Shown here piece after piece: positions 15,113 to 23,668 of a DNA stretch of 64,000 nt (position 1 is its first letter; every line of letters begins with the position of its first letter). The notes beneath the pieces are model-generated. The model was not told where the DNA came from, did no database searches, and saw only the letters and a program-made list of their open reading frames with translations. Where the stretch lies: contig DAOTHJ010000006.1 of NCBI GenBank assembly GCA_035447605.1, positions 16,418 to 80,417 on the forward strand, read 5' to 3'. The DNA comes from UMGS1668 sp035447605 (lineage in GTDB: Bacteria > Bacillota > Clostridia > Oscillospirales > Ruminococcaceae). The position numbers and the translations under genes are program-made.

Positions 15113-16450
15113 ATGAAAAAACTTCTCTGCGCGGTGTGTTCCGTGTATCTTCTTCTCTTTTCAGCCTTCCCCGCCTACGCAGATACGCTCACCCCGCCTT
15201 CCACCTATTCCGAGGCGTACTGCGTCATGGACGCGGATACCGGCCAGGTATTGGTCGGCAAAAGTATACATACCGAGATGTATCCCGCCAGCGTGACGAA
15301 GATCCTGACCGCAGCGATGGCGCTTGAGGTGCTGAGTCCGTCGGACAGCTACACCTTCTCCAAAGAGGCGGCGACCTACGATCACAGCTCCACCCATCTC
15401 GCCTTCTCCGAGGGCGAGGTCTGCAAGGTCGAGGATCTGCTCTACGGCGCGATGGTGGAATCCGCCAACGACTGTGCGCAGGGGCTTGCCGACGCGGCCG
15501 CCGGTTCGATCGACGACTTTGTGGCGCAGATGAACGAAAAGCTCGCGGCGCTTCACTGCGGGGACAGCCACTTCGCCAACCCGACCGGCATGCCGGATCC
15601 TTCCCATTACACCTCCGCCTATGATCTGTGCCTCATCACGAAATACGCGCTGACGGTCAAGGGCTTCGAGACCTACTTCGACGCGTGGGAATGGACGATC
15701 GCTCCGACCAAAAAACAGAGTGAATCCCGTGTGATGGGCACCCACCACGCGATGATCGTCGGATCGGAAAACAACGGCGCCTTCGGCTACGACTACGCCA
15801 CCGGCGGAAAGCTCGGCTGGACGGAGGAGGCCAAGCACACGATCGTCACGGTTGCGGAAAAGGACGGCGTGCGGCTGATCTGCGTGGCGCTGAAAAGCAC
15901 CAGCAAATACGATAAATACAAGGATTCCATCGCCTTGTTCGATTACTGCTTTGAGAATTTCTACGGAGTCGACTACGCTCTGGACTGCGCCGGCGGCATC
16001 GAAAGCAGCGATGGCATGGCCGAATACACCTATCCGGACAGCATCCGCCTGCTGCTGACGGGCGGCCTCACCGCCGCCGACGTCACCGCGGACTACACCC
16101 ATGAGGCGGACGCGGACAACCCCTATATTACGCTCACGGTGCCGGAGAGCTCCGCCATGCGCTCCGACATTCTGACCTGCTACCCGGAGGAGGCCGCCGC
16201 CGTATCTGCCGAGGCGGAAAAGCCCGAGGCCGATCCCGCTCCGGAGACGGAAAAGCTTTCCGTCCCCTGGTGGGGCTGGGTGGCGGTACCGCTCGGCACG
16301 CTCCTGCTCTTGGCCGCCGCCGTGTTCTGCATCCGCTGCTACAATATCCGCAAATACCGCCGACTGCGCATGGAGAAACAAAGAAGGCTCGTACAGAGAG
16401 AGAAACTCCGCAGCGGAGCCTCTTCATCCGACGAACCCGATTCCTTTTGA
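15113..16450 (+). CDS. D-alanyl-D-alanine carboxypeptidase (S11, DacF-like)
   Basis: A 445-residue low-molecular-weight PBP. Residues 1-23 form a signal peptide (LLCAVCSVYLLLFSAFPAYA). The S11 catalytic motifs are SxxK in YPASVTKIL, SxN in VESANDCAQ and the third motif in TGGKLGWTEEA. This third motif reads KLG instead of the canonical KTG, which is unusual. A C-terminal region follows the domain, with an Ala/Glu-rich linker, a transmembrane helix (about residues 385-408, WGWVAVPLGTLLLLAAAVFC) and a basic cytosolic tail, instead of the amphipathic helix of classical DacA. ATG at 15113 is preferred over 15083 because AAGGA lies nine bases upstream. Function: trimming of stem pentapeptides, possibly in sporulation. 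Confidence 0.85.
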   Translation: MKKLLCAVCSVYLLLFSAFPAYADTLTPPSTYSEAYCVMDADTGQVLVGKSIHTEMYPASVTKILTAAMALEVLSPSDSYTFSKEAATYDHSSTHLAFSEGEVCKVEDLLYGAMVESANDCAQGLADAAAGSIDDFVAQMNEKLAALHCGDSHFANPTGMPDPSHYTSAYDLCLITKYALTVKGFETYFDAWEWTIAPTKKQSESRVMGTHHAMIVGSENNGAFGYDYATGGKLGWTEEAKHTIVTVAEKDGVRLICVALKSTSKYDKYKDSIALFDYCFENFYGVDYALDCAGGIESSDGMAEYTYPDSIRLLLTGGLTAADVTADYTHEADADNPYITLTVPESSAMRSDILTCYPEEAAAVSAEAEKPEADPAPETEKLSVPWWGWVAVPLGTLLLLAAAVFCIRCYNIRKYRRLRMEKQRRLVQREKLRSGASSSDEPDSF

Positions 16451-16464
16451 GATGAGATGATAAA

Positions 16465-16501
16465 AGACCGGAGACGAATTTTCGCCTCCGGTCTTTTTTT
16501 G
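16465..16501 (+). terminator. Terminator of carboxypeptidase gene
   Basis: AGACCGGAG (16465-16473) pairs with CTCCGGTCT (16486-16494), followed by seven or more T. Confidence 0.9.
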
Positions 16502-16715
16502 TTTTTTGGGAAACGAGCGTGCCGACCGCGGATGGATTCCGCCGCGACAGAGCGCTTGTTTGATATTTCGGTGAGAGGAAAGGGCCGACCTTTCCACCAC
16601 GAAACGGACAGTCTCATAGTATCCAAACCGGGATAACCGTCTTTGCGGCTCCAAATGGCTTCAGCGGATTCCGCAGGCATCCGCCGGACGGTTTAGGGGT
16701 CTTTGTTTTATATTT

Positions 16716-18080
16716 TTATTCGGTGATGTTTTTTGCCCGTCTCTCCCAGCGGCCGCTCTTAAAGTACCAGAACATCAGCAGGCTGCAGAGCACCCATGCT
16801 GCGGGGTAGCCCATGACGACCGCGATCGCCGTATTGAAGACGCGCGAGATCACAAAAAGGTAGATCTGACGGAACACGACGAAGGTGGAGAGCATATAGA
16901 TCATCGGCGTCATGGAGTCCCCCGCTCCGCAGAGCGCCCCGGCGAGCACCTGATTGACACAGCAGATGCAGTAGAACGGCGAGACGATCCGGCAGAAGAG
17001 GACGCCGTACGCCACGACCTCCGGATCGTTGGTGAAGAGCCTCACCACCGGTTCCGCAAAGATCTCGATCACAGCCATCAGTACGAGCGTCGCGAAGATG
17101 GCCATCTTCGTTGTCACGCCGATGCCCTTTCTAGCCCGTTTCAGGTTGTTTGCGCCAAGGTTCTGGCCGACAAAGGTCGTGACGCTCAGCGCGAGGCTCT
17201 GCATCGGCAGGAACATGAACTGGTCGATCTTGCCGTAAACGGACCAGCCCGCCATGCAGGCCGAACCGAAAAAGTTGATATAGGACATGACAAAGACGTT
17301 GGAGAAGGAGGTGATCATCATGCGGAACGCCGTGGGCAGGCCGACGAGGACCACTTTTTTGAGAATGGGCCAGACCACCTTCAGACGGTTCCAGTGCAGG
17401 CGATAGATCGCATCCGTCCTCGTGAGGGAAAACAGAATCAGCAGGGCCGATACCGCCTGAGAGATCACGGTCGCCCACGCCGCGCCCGCGATGCCCATGC
17501 CGTAATTGAGCACGAAATCCAGGTCGAGCGCCATATTGAGCACCGAGGAGACGATCAGAAAATAAAGCGGACGCCGGGAATCGCCGACCGCGCGCAGAAT
17601 GCCGGCGCCCATATCATATATCATGGTAAAGGAGATTCCGGAAAAATAGATGCTCAGGTAGGTATGGGCGTCCTCATACACGTCGGCGGGTGTGGCCATC
17701 AGCCGCAGCATCGGGTTGACCATCAGGATTCCGATCGCCGTAAAAATCAGGCAGAGGCCGAACGTGCAGAGCATGACGGTATGCACGGCATCCTCGACGC
17801 CTTTTTTATCCTTTGCTCCGAAATACTGCGCGACGACGACGCTCGCGCCGGTGGAGAGGCCGCTTGAGCAGCCGATCAGGACGTTGATGATGTTGGCGGT
17901 GGAGCCGACTGCCGCCAGCGCCTCCTTGCCGACAAACCGGCCGACGACGACGCTGTCCACCGTATTATAGAGCTGCTGAAACAGGTTGCCGATCAGAAGC
18001 GGAACGGAAAACAGCACCAGCAGCTTCCAGATCGTACCCTCGGTCATCTGCAGTTCTTTGTTCTTTCCAAAAAGCTTCAT
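16716..18080 (-). CDS. MATE family multidrug/Na+ exporter
   Basis: A 454-residue integral membrane protein with about twelve helices, in the NorM/DinF-like MATE superfamily. The start IWKLLVLFSVPLLIGNLFQQ with LYNTVDSVVVGRFVGKEALA is typical of the Firmicutes clade. The internal repeat shows VVLVGLPTAFRMMITSFSNV and VTTFVGQNLGANNLKRARKG. It exports cationic drugs or metabolites in exchange for Na+ or H+; the substrate cannot be read from sequence. The start at 18080 has a perfect AAGGAGG eight bases upstream; the 20-codon extension upstream does not. Monocistronic. Confidence 0.9.
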   Translation of the reverse strand: MKLFGKNKELQMTEGTIWKLLVLFSVPLLIGNLFQQLYNTVDSVVVGRFVGKEALAAVGSTANIINVLIGCSSGLSTGASVVVAQYFGAKDKKGVEDAVHTVMLCTFGLCLIFTAIGILMVNPMLRLMATPADVYEDAHTYLSIYFSGISFTMIYDMGAGILRAVGDSRRPLYFLIVSSVLNMALDLDFVLNYGMGIAGAAWATVISQAVSALLILFSLTRTDAIYRLHWNRLKVVWPILKKVVLVGLPTAFRMMITSFSNVFVMSYINFFGSACMAGWSVYGKIDQFMFLPMQSLALSVTTFVGQNLGANNLKRARKGIGVTTKMAIFATLVLMAVIEIFAEPVVRLFTNDPEVVAYGVLFCRIVSPFYCICCVNQVLAGALCGAGDSMTPMIYMLSTFVVFRQIYLFVISRVFNTAIAVVMGYPAAWVLCSLLMFWYFKSGRWERRAKNITE

Positions 18081-18117
18081 CGGGCCCTCCTTCCTGCAAA
18101 AAAAGCGAACAGGATTC

Positions 18118-18123
18118 ATTCTA
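18118..18123 (-). promoter_or_regulatory. Possible extended -10 of MATE gene
   Basis: On the minus strand TAGAAT is preceded by TG one base upstream, 38 bp before the start codon. No clear -35 is present. Confidence 0.4.
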
Positions 18124-18319
18124 TCACGGATCTTTCCCAAAGGGAAGAGAATCCGCGGAATTCAGGAAATCCTGCATTTTTTCAGCTTTTTCCGCCGAAT
18201 TCTATGCAAAATGAAGCCTCCGCCGCCCCCAAAAACGCCCGGCCTTCTCTTCCAAAACGGCGGCGTTTCTTCAAAATGCGGATCCGGAGAGATGTTTTTG
18301 CAGAAAAAGAGATCCGGGA

Positions 18320-18349
18320 TTGACATTTGCGAGTATACTGTGGTATATT
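18320..18349 (+). promoter_or_regulatory. SigA promoter of the T-box cysE-cysS unit
   Basis: A consensus TTGACA (18320-18325) and an extended -10 TGGTATATT (18341-18349) are separated by 18 bp. They lie directly before the T-box leader. Confidence 0.8.
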
Positions 18350-18365
18350 CATCTCAACATCATCG

Positions 18366-18649
18366 AAATGCGTCCGACCGGGAGAAGTAGCCGTTTGCCG
18401 GCGCGCCAGAGAGAGCCCGCGTATGCTGAAAGCGGGGTTCGCGAAGGAGCGGCGAAATGCACCCGGAAGCACGGAAGGGGAAACCGATTGCCTGCTTTGC
18501 AGCAAAGGCACGGGAGTATCCGACTGCGGGAGTTCCCGTTACAGAACGGCGTCCTGATCGGGATGCACTGAGTGAAAAACCGGAGTGGAACAGCGGGATT
18601 CGTACCGCCTCCGTCGCAGTTGTTGCGGCGGGGGCGTTTTTTATTTTTT
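18366..18649 (+). ncRNA. T-box riboswitch, cysteine specific
   Basis: The leader upstream of cysE shows T-box hallmarks in order: a GGGAGAAGTAG kink-turn/stem I element (18380-18390), a CAGAGAGAGCC block and GCTGAAAG. The specifier loop GAAATGCA has the Cys codon TGC at 18458-18460. The antiterminator T-box sequence GAGTGGAACAGCGG (about 18584-18597) follows, then a competing terminator (18606-18636) and a T-run. The bulge TGGA (18586-18589) would pair with a UCCA acceptor end, as expected for tRNA-Cys with discriminator U. Uncharged tRNA-Cys should stabilise the antiterminator and switch on cysE-cysS. Confidence 0.92.
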
Positions 18650-18679
18650 CAGTATTTTTAGCCAAAGGAGGTAACACGA

Positions 18680-19390
18680 ATGTTTGACAATCTGCGGGCG
18701 GATATCCGTGCGGTAAAAGAGAGGGACCCGGCGGCGAGAAACAGCGTCGAAGTGCTGCTTCTCTACTCGGGCCTGCATGCGATCATGTGGCACCGGCCGG
18801 CCTACTGGCTCTATCAGCATAAATGGTATTTCCTTGCGAGGGCGATCTCCCAGATGGTGCGCCATACGACCGGCATCGAGATCCATCCGGGCGCGAAACT
18901 GGGGCGCGGCATCCTGATCGACCACGGCGCCGGCGTCGTGATCGGCGAGACGGCCGAGGTCGGCGACGGGTGCACGATCTATCAGAACGTCACCCTCGGC
19001 GGCACCGGCAAGGATACCGGCAAGCGCCATCCGACGCTCGGAAAGGATGTTCTTGTCGGCTGCGGCGCGAAAATTCTCGGGCCCTTCACGGTCGGCGACG
19101 GCGCCAAAATCGCGGCCAACGCGGTCGTTCTGGGGCCGATTCCCGCGGGCGCGACGGCCGTCGGCGTGCCGGCGAGAGTGGTGCGCATCCACGGCGTCAA
19201 GATCGAGCAGCTCGACCAGGTCCATATTCCGGACCCGATTGCACAGGAGCTCTGCCGCCTGCGCTCCGAGGTCGAGCGGCTGGAAAAAGAGATGGCAACC
19301 TGCGTGAAAAAGGATCCCTCTGAGGAGCCTGTTCCCGAAGAGGAGCCGAGAGAGATTCCCATGGATGGGGATTCCTTCTGTATGCTGTAA
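18680..19390 (+). CDS. cysE: Serine O-acetyltransferase
   Basis: A 236-residue enzyme converting serine and acetyl-CoA to O-acetylserine, the first step of cysteine synthesis. It has the all-helical N-terminal segment (RNSVEVLLLYSGLHAIMWHR) and a left-handed beta-helix of hexapeptide repeats: GIEIHPGAKLGRGILIDHGA, VVIGETAEVGDGCTIYQNVT and TLGKDVLVGCGAKILGPFTV. The catalytic-site HGAGVVIGE and KRHPTLG motifs are intact. The C-terminal tail (KKDPSEEPVPEEEPREIPM) is an acidic extension. AAAGGAGGT precedes the ATG. It is cotranscribed with cysS under the Cys T-box, so cysteine shortage raises both cysteine synthesis and tRNA charging. Confidence 0.95.
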   Translation: MFDNLRADIRAVKERDPAARNSVEVLLLYSGLHAIMWHRPAYWLYQHKWYFLARAISQMVRHTTGIEIHPGAKLGRGILIDHGAGVVIGETAEVGDGCTIYQNVTLGGTGKDTGKRHPTLGKDVLVGCGAKILGPFTVGDGAKIAANAVVLGPIPAGATAVGVPARVVRIHGVKIEQLDQVHIPDPIAQELCRLRSEVERLEKEMATCVKKDPSEEPVPEEEPREIPMDGDSFCML

Positions 19391-19421
19391 AATAAGCGGA
19401 AGATAAACCGGAGGGTATAAC

Positions 19422-20819
19422 ATGAAAATCTACAACACGATGTCCAGACAGAAAGAGGAGCTTGTGCCGATCGCGCCCGGTGAATACAGGATCTACGCCT
19501 GCGGGCCGACGGTCTACAACTTCATTCATATCGGAAACGCGCGCCCGATCTGCATCTTCGACGTGCTTCGCCGCTACCTTGAATACAAGGGGAACAAGGT
19601 CACTTTCGTCCAGAATTTCACGGACATCGACGACAAACTGATCCGCCGCGCCGCCGAGGAGAACACGACCGTGAAGGAACTCGCGGAGCGCTATATCCGC
19701 GAGTATCAGACCGACGCCGCGGGCCTCGGCGTTCTCCCGGCGACGATCCATCCGAAGGCCACCGACACGATCCCGGAGATCATCCGGATCGTCAAGGGCC
19801 TTGAAGAAAAGGACTATGCCTACGCGCTCCCGGACGGCAGCGTCTACTTCCGCACCCGGAAATTCGACCGCTACGGCAGACTCTCCGGCCAATCCGTCGA
19901 CGATCTTGAATCCGGCGCCCGCATCGACGTGGATGAGGAGAAGGAGGATCCGCTCGACTTCTGCCTTTGGAAGGCCGCAAAGCCGGGCGAGCCGAGTTGG
20001 GAATCCCCGTGGGGCGAAGGGCGTCCCGGCTGGCACATCGAGTGCACCGCCATGATCAACAAATATCTGGGCGAGACCATCGACATCCACTGCGGCGGGC
20101 AAGATCTGATCTTCCCCCATCATGAAAACGAGATCGCGCAGGGCGAATGCTACTCCGGCAAGCCCTACGTTCATTACTGGATGCACAACGGCTATATCAA
20201 CGTCGACAACGTCAAGATGTCGAAGAGCCTCGGCAACTTCTTCACCGTACGCGAGGTGGCGGAGAAATACGGCTACGAGCCGATCAAATTCATGATGATT
20301 CAGGCCCATTACCGCATGCCGCTCAACTACACGCTCGCGGTCATCGAATCCTGCCGGGCCTCGCTCGACCGGCTTTACACCTGCCGCGGCAACCTCGATT
20401 TCGCGATTCAAAACGGCCTCGGCGAAAAGACCGACGGCGAAGACGAATTCCTTGCCTCCATCAAGGCGAGGAAGGAGGCCTTCGATGCCGCCATGGACGA
20501 CGACCTCAACACCGCCGATGCCGTGGCCGCGATCTTTGATCTTGCGAAGGACATCAACAGCTTCATCACCGTTCCGCGCTCCAAAGCGGCGCTCACGGAG
20601 GCCGCGGATCTCTTCGATATGCTGACCGGCGTGCTCGGCATCCTCTACAACCGCAAAACCGAGGACCTCGACGCGGAGATCGAAGCGAAGATCGCCGCCC
20701 GCGAGGCCGCCAGAAAAGCGAAAAACTGGGCCGAGGCCGACCGCATCCGCGACGAGCTCAAGGCGGAGGGCATCCTGCTTGAGGATACCCCGCAGGGCAT
20801 TAAATGGAAGCGCGCCTGA
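19422..20819 (+). CDS. cysS: Cysteinyl-tRNA synthetase
   Basis: A 465-residue class I aminoacyl-tRNA synthetase that charges tRNA-Cys. The N-terminus has YACGPTVYNFIHIGNARP, which contains the zinc-ligand Cys and the HIGH-type signature HIGN. GGQDLIFPHHENEIAQ supplies further zinc ligands and VKMSKSLGNFFTV the KMSKS loop. The C-terminal anticodon-binding part ends with ARKAKNWAEADRIRDELKAE, typical of the family. Start follows CGGAGGG. It lies 31 bp after cysE, so both are regulated by the upstream T-box that senses the enzyme's own substrate tRNA. A strong terminator follows. Confidence 0.97.
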   Translation: MKIYNTMSRQKEELVPIAPGEYRIYACGPTVYNFIHIGNARPICIFDVLRRYLEYKGNKVTFVQNFTDIDDKLIRRAAEENTTVKELAERYIREYQTDAAGLGVLPATIHPKATDTIPEIIRIVKGLEEKDYAYALPDGSVYFRTRKFDRYGRLSGQSVDDLESGARIDVDEEKEDPLDFCLWKAAKPGEPSWESPWGEGRPGWHIECTAMINKYLGETIDIHCGGQDLIFPHHENEIAQGECYSGKPYVHYWMHNGYINVDNVKMSKSLGNFFTVREVAEKYGYEPIKFMMIQAHYRMPLNYTLAVIESCRASLDRLYTCRGNLDFAIQNGLGEKTDGEDEFLASIKARKEAFDAAMDDDLNTADAVAAIFDLAKDINSFITVPRSKAALTEAADLFDMLTGVLGILYNRKTEDLDAEIEAKIAAREAARKAKNWAEADRIRDELKAEGILLEDTPQGIKWKRA

Positions 20820-20841
20820 GCGAATTTTTTTGAGAGAAAAT

Positions 20842-20898
20842 AAAAAGCATCCCGCTCCGGCGGCAGCATTTCGCTGCGGCAGGGGCGGGATGTTTTTA
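20842..20898 (+). terminator. Terminator of cysE-cysS
   Basis: AAAAGCATCCCGC...GCGGGATGTTTTT with a long imperfect G+C stem and a terminal T run. Confidence 0.88.
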
Positions 20899-21054
20899 TG
20901 CTGGTTTTCGACCGGGTACGAAAATCTCTCCCGAATGATTTTTTGATTTATAGATTACCCGGGCCCCGTTTTCGTCGGCCCGAAAGGTTCCAGTTTAAAT
21001 AGCCCGGCGGCGGTGGCGTTTCTCTGCCCCTCACAAGACGTGTCCCGAAACTTT

Positions 21055-21092
21055 TTAAAAAGCTCCCGTTTCAAAAACAGGAGCTTTTTTAC
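21055..21092 (-). terminator. Terminator between cysS and MFS gene
   Basis: AGCTCCCGTTT (21061-21071) pairs with AAACAGGAGCT with one mismatch. A and T runs flank it on both sides, so it can terminate the minus-strand MFS gene. Confidence 0.75.
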
Positions 21093-21147
21093 ACAGTTTG
21101 AATTGGAAAAATTCCCGGCCGTTCTTTCTTATAAGGCGAAAATTCCG

Positions 21148-22314
21148 TCACGCGCCGGCCTTTTTTCGGATCCGGCTGAGGCGCTCGGAGACAGCCACGG
21201 TTCCGGCGAGGAACAGCAGCAGAAAATACGGCAGAAGCGCCATCGAAATATGTTCGCCGAACCAGCCGAAGATCGGCGGCAACAGCGCGGAACCCACATA
21301 GGCGATCGCAATCTGAACGCCCATCACGGCCTTCGCGGCCTCCTTGCCGAAGATATCCGGCGTACTGCGCAGCGTGGTCGGATAAATCGGGCCGCAGCCC
21401 ATGCCGGTCAGCAGGAATCCGGCGGGAAGAATCCCCTCCCCCGCCGGGATCAGCAGGCAGAGGATGCCAAGTGCCGCGGCGCCCTCCCCCAGCCGGACGA
21501 TCGTCTGCCCGGGCAGCTTCATGGCGAGAAAGCCGCAGCTGATCCGGCCCAGCGCGATTCCAAGAAAAAACAGGGAGATCCATCTCGCCGCGGCGGCCTC
21601 CGTGACTCCGCGCGCGAGCACCAGATAGCTGCTCCCCCAGAGGAAAGCGGTGCCCTCCACGGCATTATAGAGCACCAGCGTGCCGGATGCCTCCGCGATG
21701 CCGCGCAAATGAAGGATCTCCCTCACCGTCATGGAGGGGGCGGCGGAATCCTCCGGCCGAATGTTGGCGAAGCCCGCCCTTTTCCACTGCGGCAGCGAGA
21801 GAAAGATCAGCGCCGCAAATAGCAGCGTTGCCCGGCCGATCGCCGCATAGCCGCCGCGCCAGTTTCCTTCTCCGAGAAAAAAGGCCATGACGTAAGGCCC
21901 GGCCATCGCGCCAAAGCTCCAGAAGCCGTGCAGCCAGCTCATGCACCACACCGGCAAATGGAGCGCCGCAAAGCTGTTCATCGAGACATCCAGAAAGCCC
22001 ATACCGAGGCCGAGCGGCACGCAGAAAAGCAGATAAAGCCAATAGCTCCCGCCCGCCGAGATCCCCAGAAGCGACAGCGCCATTAAAAAAAGGCAGCTCC
22101 CGATCGAGACCCCGGTGCTCATTCTGCGGGAGAGCCGCCCGCTGAAAAAACTGGCCGTCACCATCGCGCCCTGAAGGGCGAAAGAAAGCCAGCCCGCCCA
22201 CGGGAACGGCACCCCGAACTCCGGATAGGCCGCGGGCCAGACGGTGCCGATCAGGGAGTTCGGCGCCCCGAGAAAAAGGAACGAGAGAAAAATCAGAACC
22301 GCAATTCCAATCAT
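21148..22314 (-). CDS. MFS transporter (sugar/unknown substrate)
   Basis: A 388-residue polytopic protein with twelve predicted helices. FLFLGAPNSLIGTVWPAAY at the N-terminus and LGLGMGFLDVSMNSFAALH in helix 4 match the FucP/YfkF-like MFS clade of Firmicutes, where SxGLGxxDxxxN is typical of helix 4-5. The second half shows FFLGIALGRISCGFLAMKLP, the MFS signature loop. Substrate cannot be assigned; a sugar or polyol is possible. The ATG at 22314 has a perfect GGAGGTAA site. It is a single gene between convergent cysS and the ABC operon; the 287-bp gap on its right (22315-22601) holds nothing recognisable. Confidence 0.82.
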   Translation of the reverse strand: MIGIAVLIFLSFLFLGAPNSLIGTVWPAAYPEFGVPFPWAGWLSFALQGAMVTASFFSGRLSRRMSTGVSIGSCLFLMALSLLGISAGGSYWLYLLFCVPLGLGMGFLDVSMNSFAALHLPVWCMSWLHGFWSFGAMAGPYVMAFFLGEGNWRGGYAAIGRATLLFAALIFLSLPQWKRAGFANIRPEDSAAPSMTVREILHLRGIAEASGTLVLYNAVEGTAFLWGSSYLVLARGVTEAAAARWISLFFLGIALGRISCGFLAMKLPGQTIVRLGEGAAALGILCLLIPAGEGILPAGFLLTGMGCGPIYPTTLRSTPDIFGKEAAKAVMGVQIAIAYVGSALLPPIFGWFGEHISMALLPYFLLLFLAGTVAVSERLSRIRKKAGA

Positions 22315-22601
22315 CGGTTACCTCCGGGCATCTCCGGAAATTTTGTACCGCCGGCCGCCGCGCCGATTCGGGCAGGCGTTTAGAGCATCCCCCGACCCTT
22401 CGGCGGGCACGGCCTTCCGGTCAGGCTGTTCCGGACAGAACATTTCTTTTGGCCGCAAAGCTCCTCCGGATGTCTTCTGTAGAAATGTCCGGGGGATTGC
22501 CCCGCCCTCCGGCAAGCAAAGCCCCGGCGGTTTTTATCTTTTTATTTCCATCGCAAGGAATGCGAAATGAAATATTTGTCTCATGCTGCCGCGACAGGCG
22601 C

Positions 22602-23657
22602 TTAAAGCGTCGTCGTGACCTTCGGGCAGGAGCGGAACACGCCGACCTCCAGCCCTTTCTGCTCCGCCGCGGCGATGCCGAAAACGAACATGGGCAGGAT
22701 GTTGCCGACCGGGGCGAGGCGCTGGGAGACGTACTTCTGATAGAGCGGCAGGATGTTCGGATGCTCCGGCACGGCGACGCCCTCCTGCGCGACGGCTACG
22801 ACTTTTCCGCCATGTTTGGCGATGTCCGAAGCCATGCGGAGAAGCTCCGCCTCGCCCGGTCCCGCCGGGATGAAGACGAACGCGGCGAATCCCTCCTCCA
22901 CGAGCTCAAACGGCCCGTGGCGGAACTGCGCGGCCTCGAAGCAGACCGCCGGATATTTTGCGGTCTCTTTGATAAAGAGCGAGCCGTCGTCCGCGGTGCA
23001 ATAGCTCCAGCCGCGGGCGATCACGGCAAGATACGGCGGCAGGCCGAGGAAGCTCCGGACGGACTCCTTCCACTCGCCGAAATGCCCAACGGATTCCTCA
23101 AGATCATCCAGCGCGAGCACGAGATCCCCATATGCCTTCTCCGTGCTGCGGCCGAGCATGGCCTCGGTGACGAGGTGCATCAGCAGCGTCGGGGCGAGAT
23201 AGGAGCGCGTGCTCGCGGATTTCTCCGTCTCCATATGGAGCAGCAGTGTGAGGTTGCCGCGTTTGGCGAGCGTGCTCTGCGGATCGTTGGTGACGGCGAG
23301 AACAAAGGTCTCCGCCGGCAGCCTGCGGCAGAGCTCCGCAATCTCGGCGCTCTCGCCGGACTGCGAGACCATGATGACAAGAGTATCCGTCCCGACGGAA
23401 GGAAGCCGGTACAGCAGAAGGTCGCTCGCGATCACGGCCGAGGCGTTAAAACCCGCGTTCGCGAGCTCCGCGGCCGGATTGAGCACGATGGAATAGGAGC
23501 TGCCCATCCCGGCGAGCACGATATTCCTATATGCCGAGGGATCTATTCGACCGACCTGCTGGGGATAGCCGGCGGCCATATAAAAATCGAGGCACCGCTT
23601 CATATCGGCGGCCAGGTGGAAAATATCCTCTTCACAAAAATTTGCGGGCGTGTACAT
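22602..23657 (-). CDS. SIS domain sugar isomerase/deglycase-like protein
   Basis: A 351-residue protein with two tandem SIS (phosphosugar isomerase) domains, like the isomerase half of GlmS and the FrlB/AgaS enzymes. The first has NIVLAGMGSSYSIVLNPAAE and the sugar-phosphate loop MVSQSGESAEI. KSASTRSYLAPTLLM and EAAQFRHGPFELVEEG match the second domain and the active-site loop. It should act on an aminosugar or fructosamine phosphate. It is the last gene of a minus-strand unit behind a PfkB-like kinase and an ABC importer, so a kinase-then-deglycase/isomerase route for an imported (amino)sugar is likely. Start follows AGGAGGAG. Confidence 0.85.
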   Translation of the reverse strand: MYTPANFCEEDIFHLAADMKRCLDFYMAAGYPQQVGRIDPSAYRNIVLAGMGSSYSIVLNPAAELANAGFNASAVIASDLLLYRLPSVGTDTLVIMVSQSGESAEIAELCRRLPAETFVLAVTNDPQSTLAKRGNLTLLLHMETEKSASTRSYLAPTLLMHLVTEAMLGRSTEKAYGDLVLALDDLEESVGHFGEWKESVRSFLGLPPYLAVIARGWSYCTADDGSLFIKETAKYPAVCFEAAQFRHGPFELVEEGFAAFVFIPAGPGEAELLRMASDIAKHGGKVVAVAQEGVAVPEHPNILPLYQKYVSQRLAPVGNILPMFVFGIAAAEQKGLEVGVFRSCPKVTTTL

Positions 23658-23668
23658 ATCGCTCCTCC

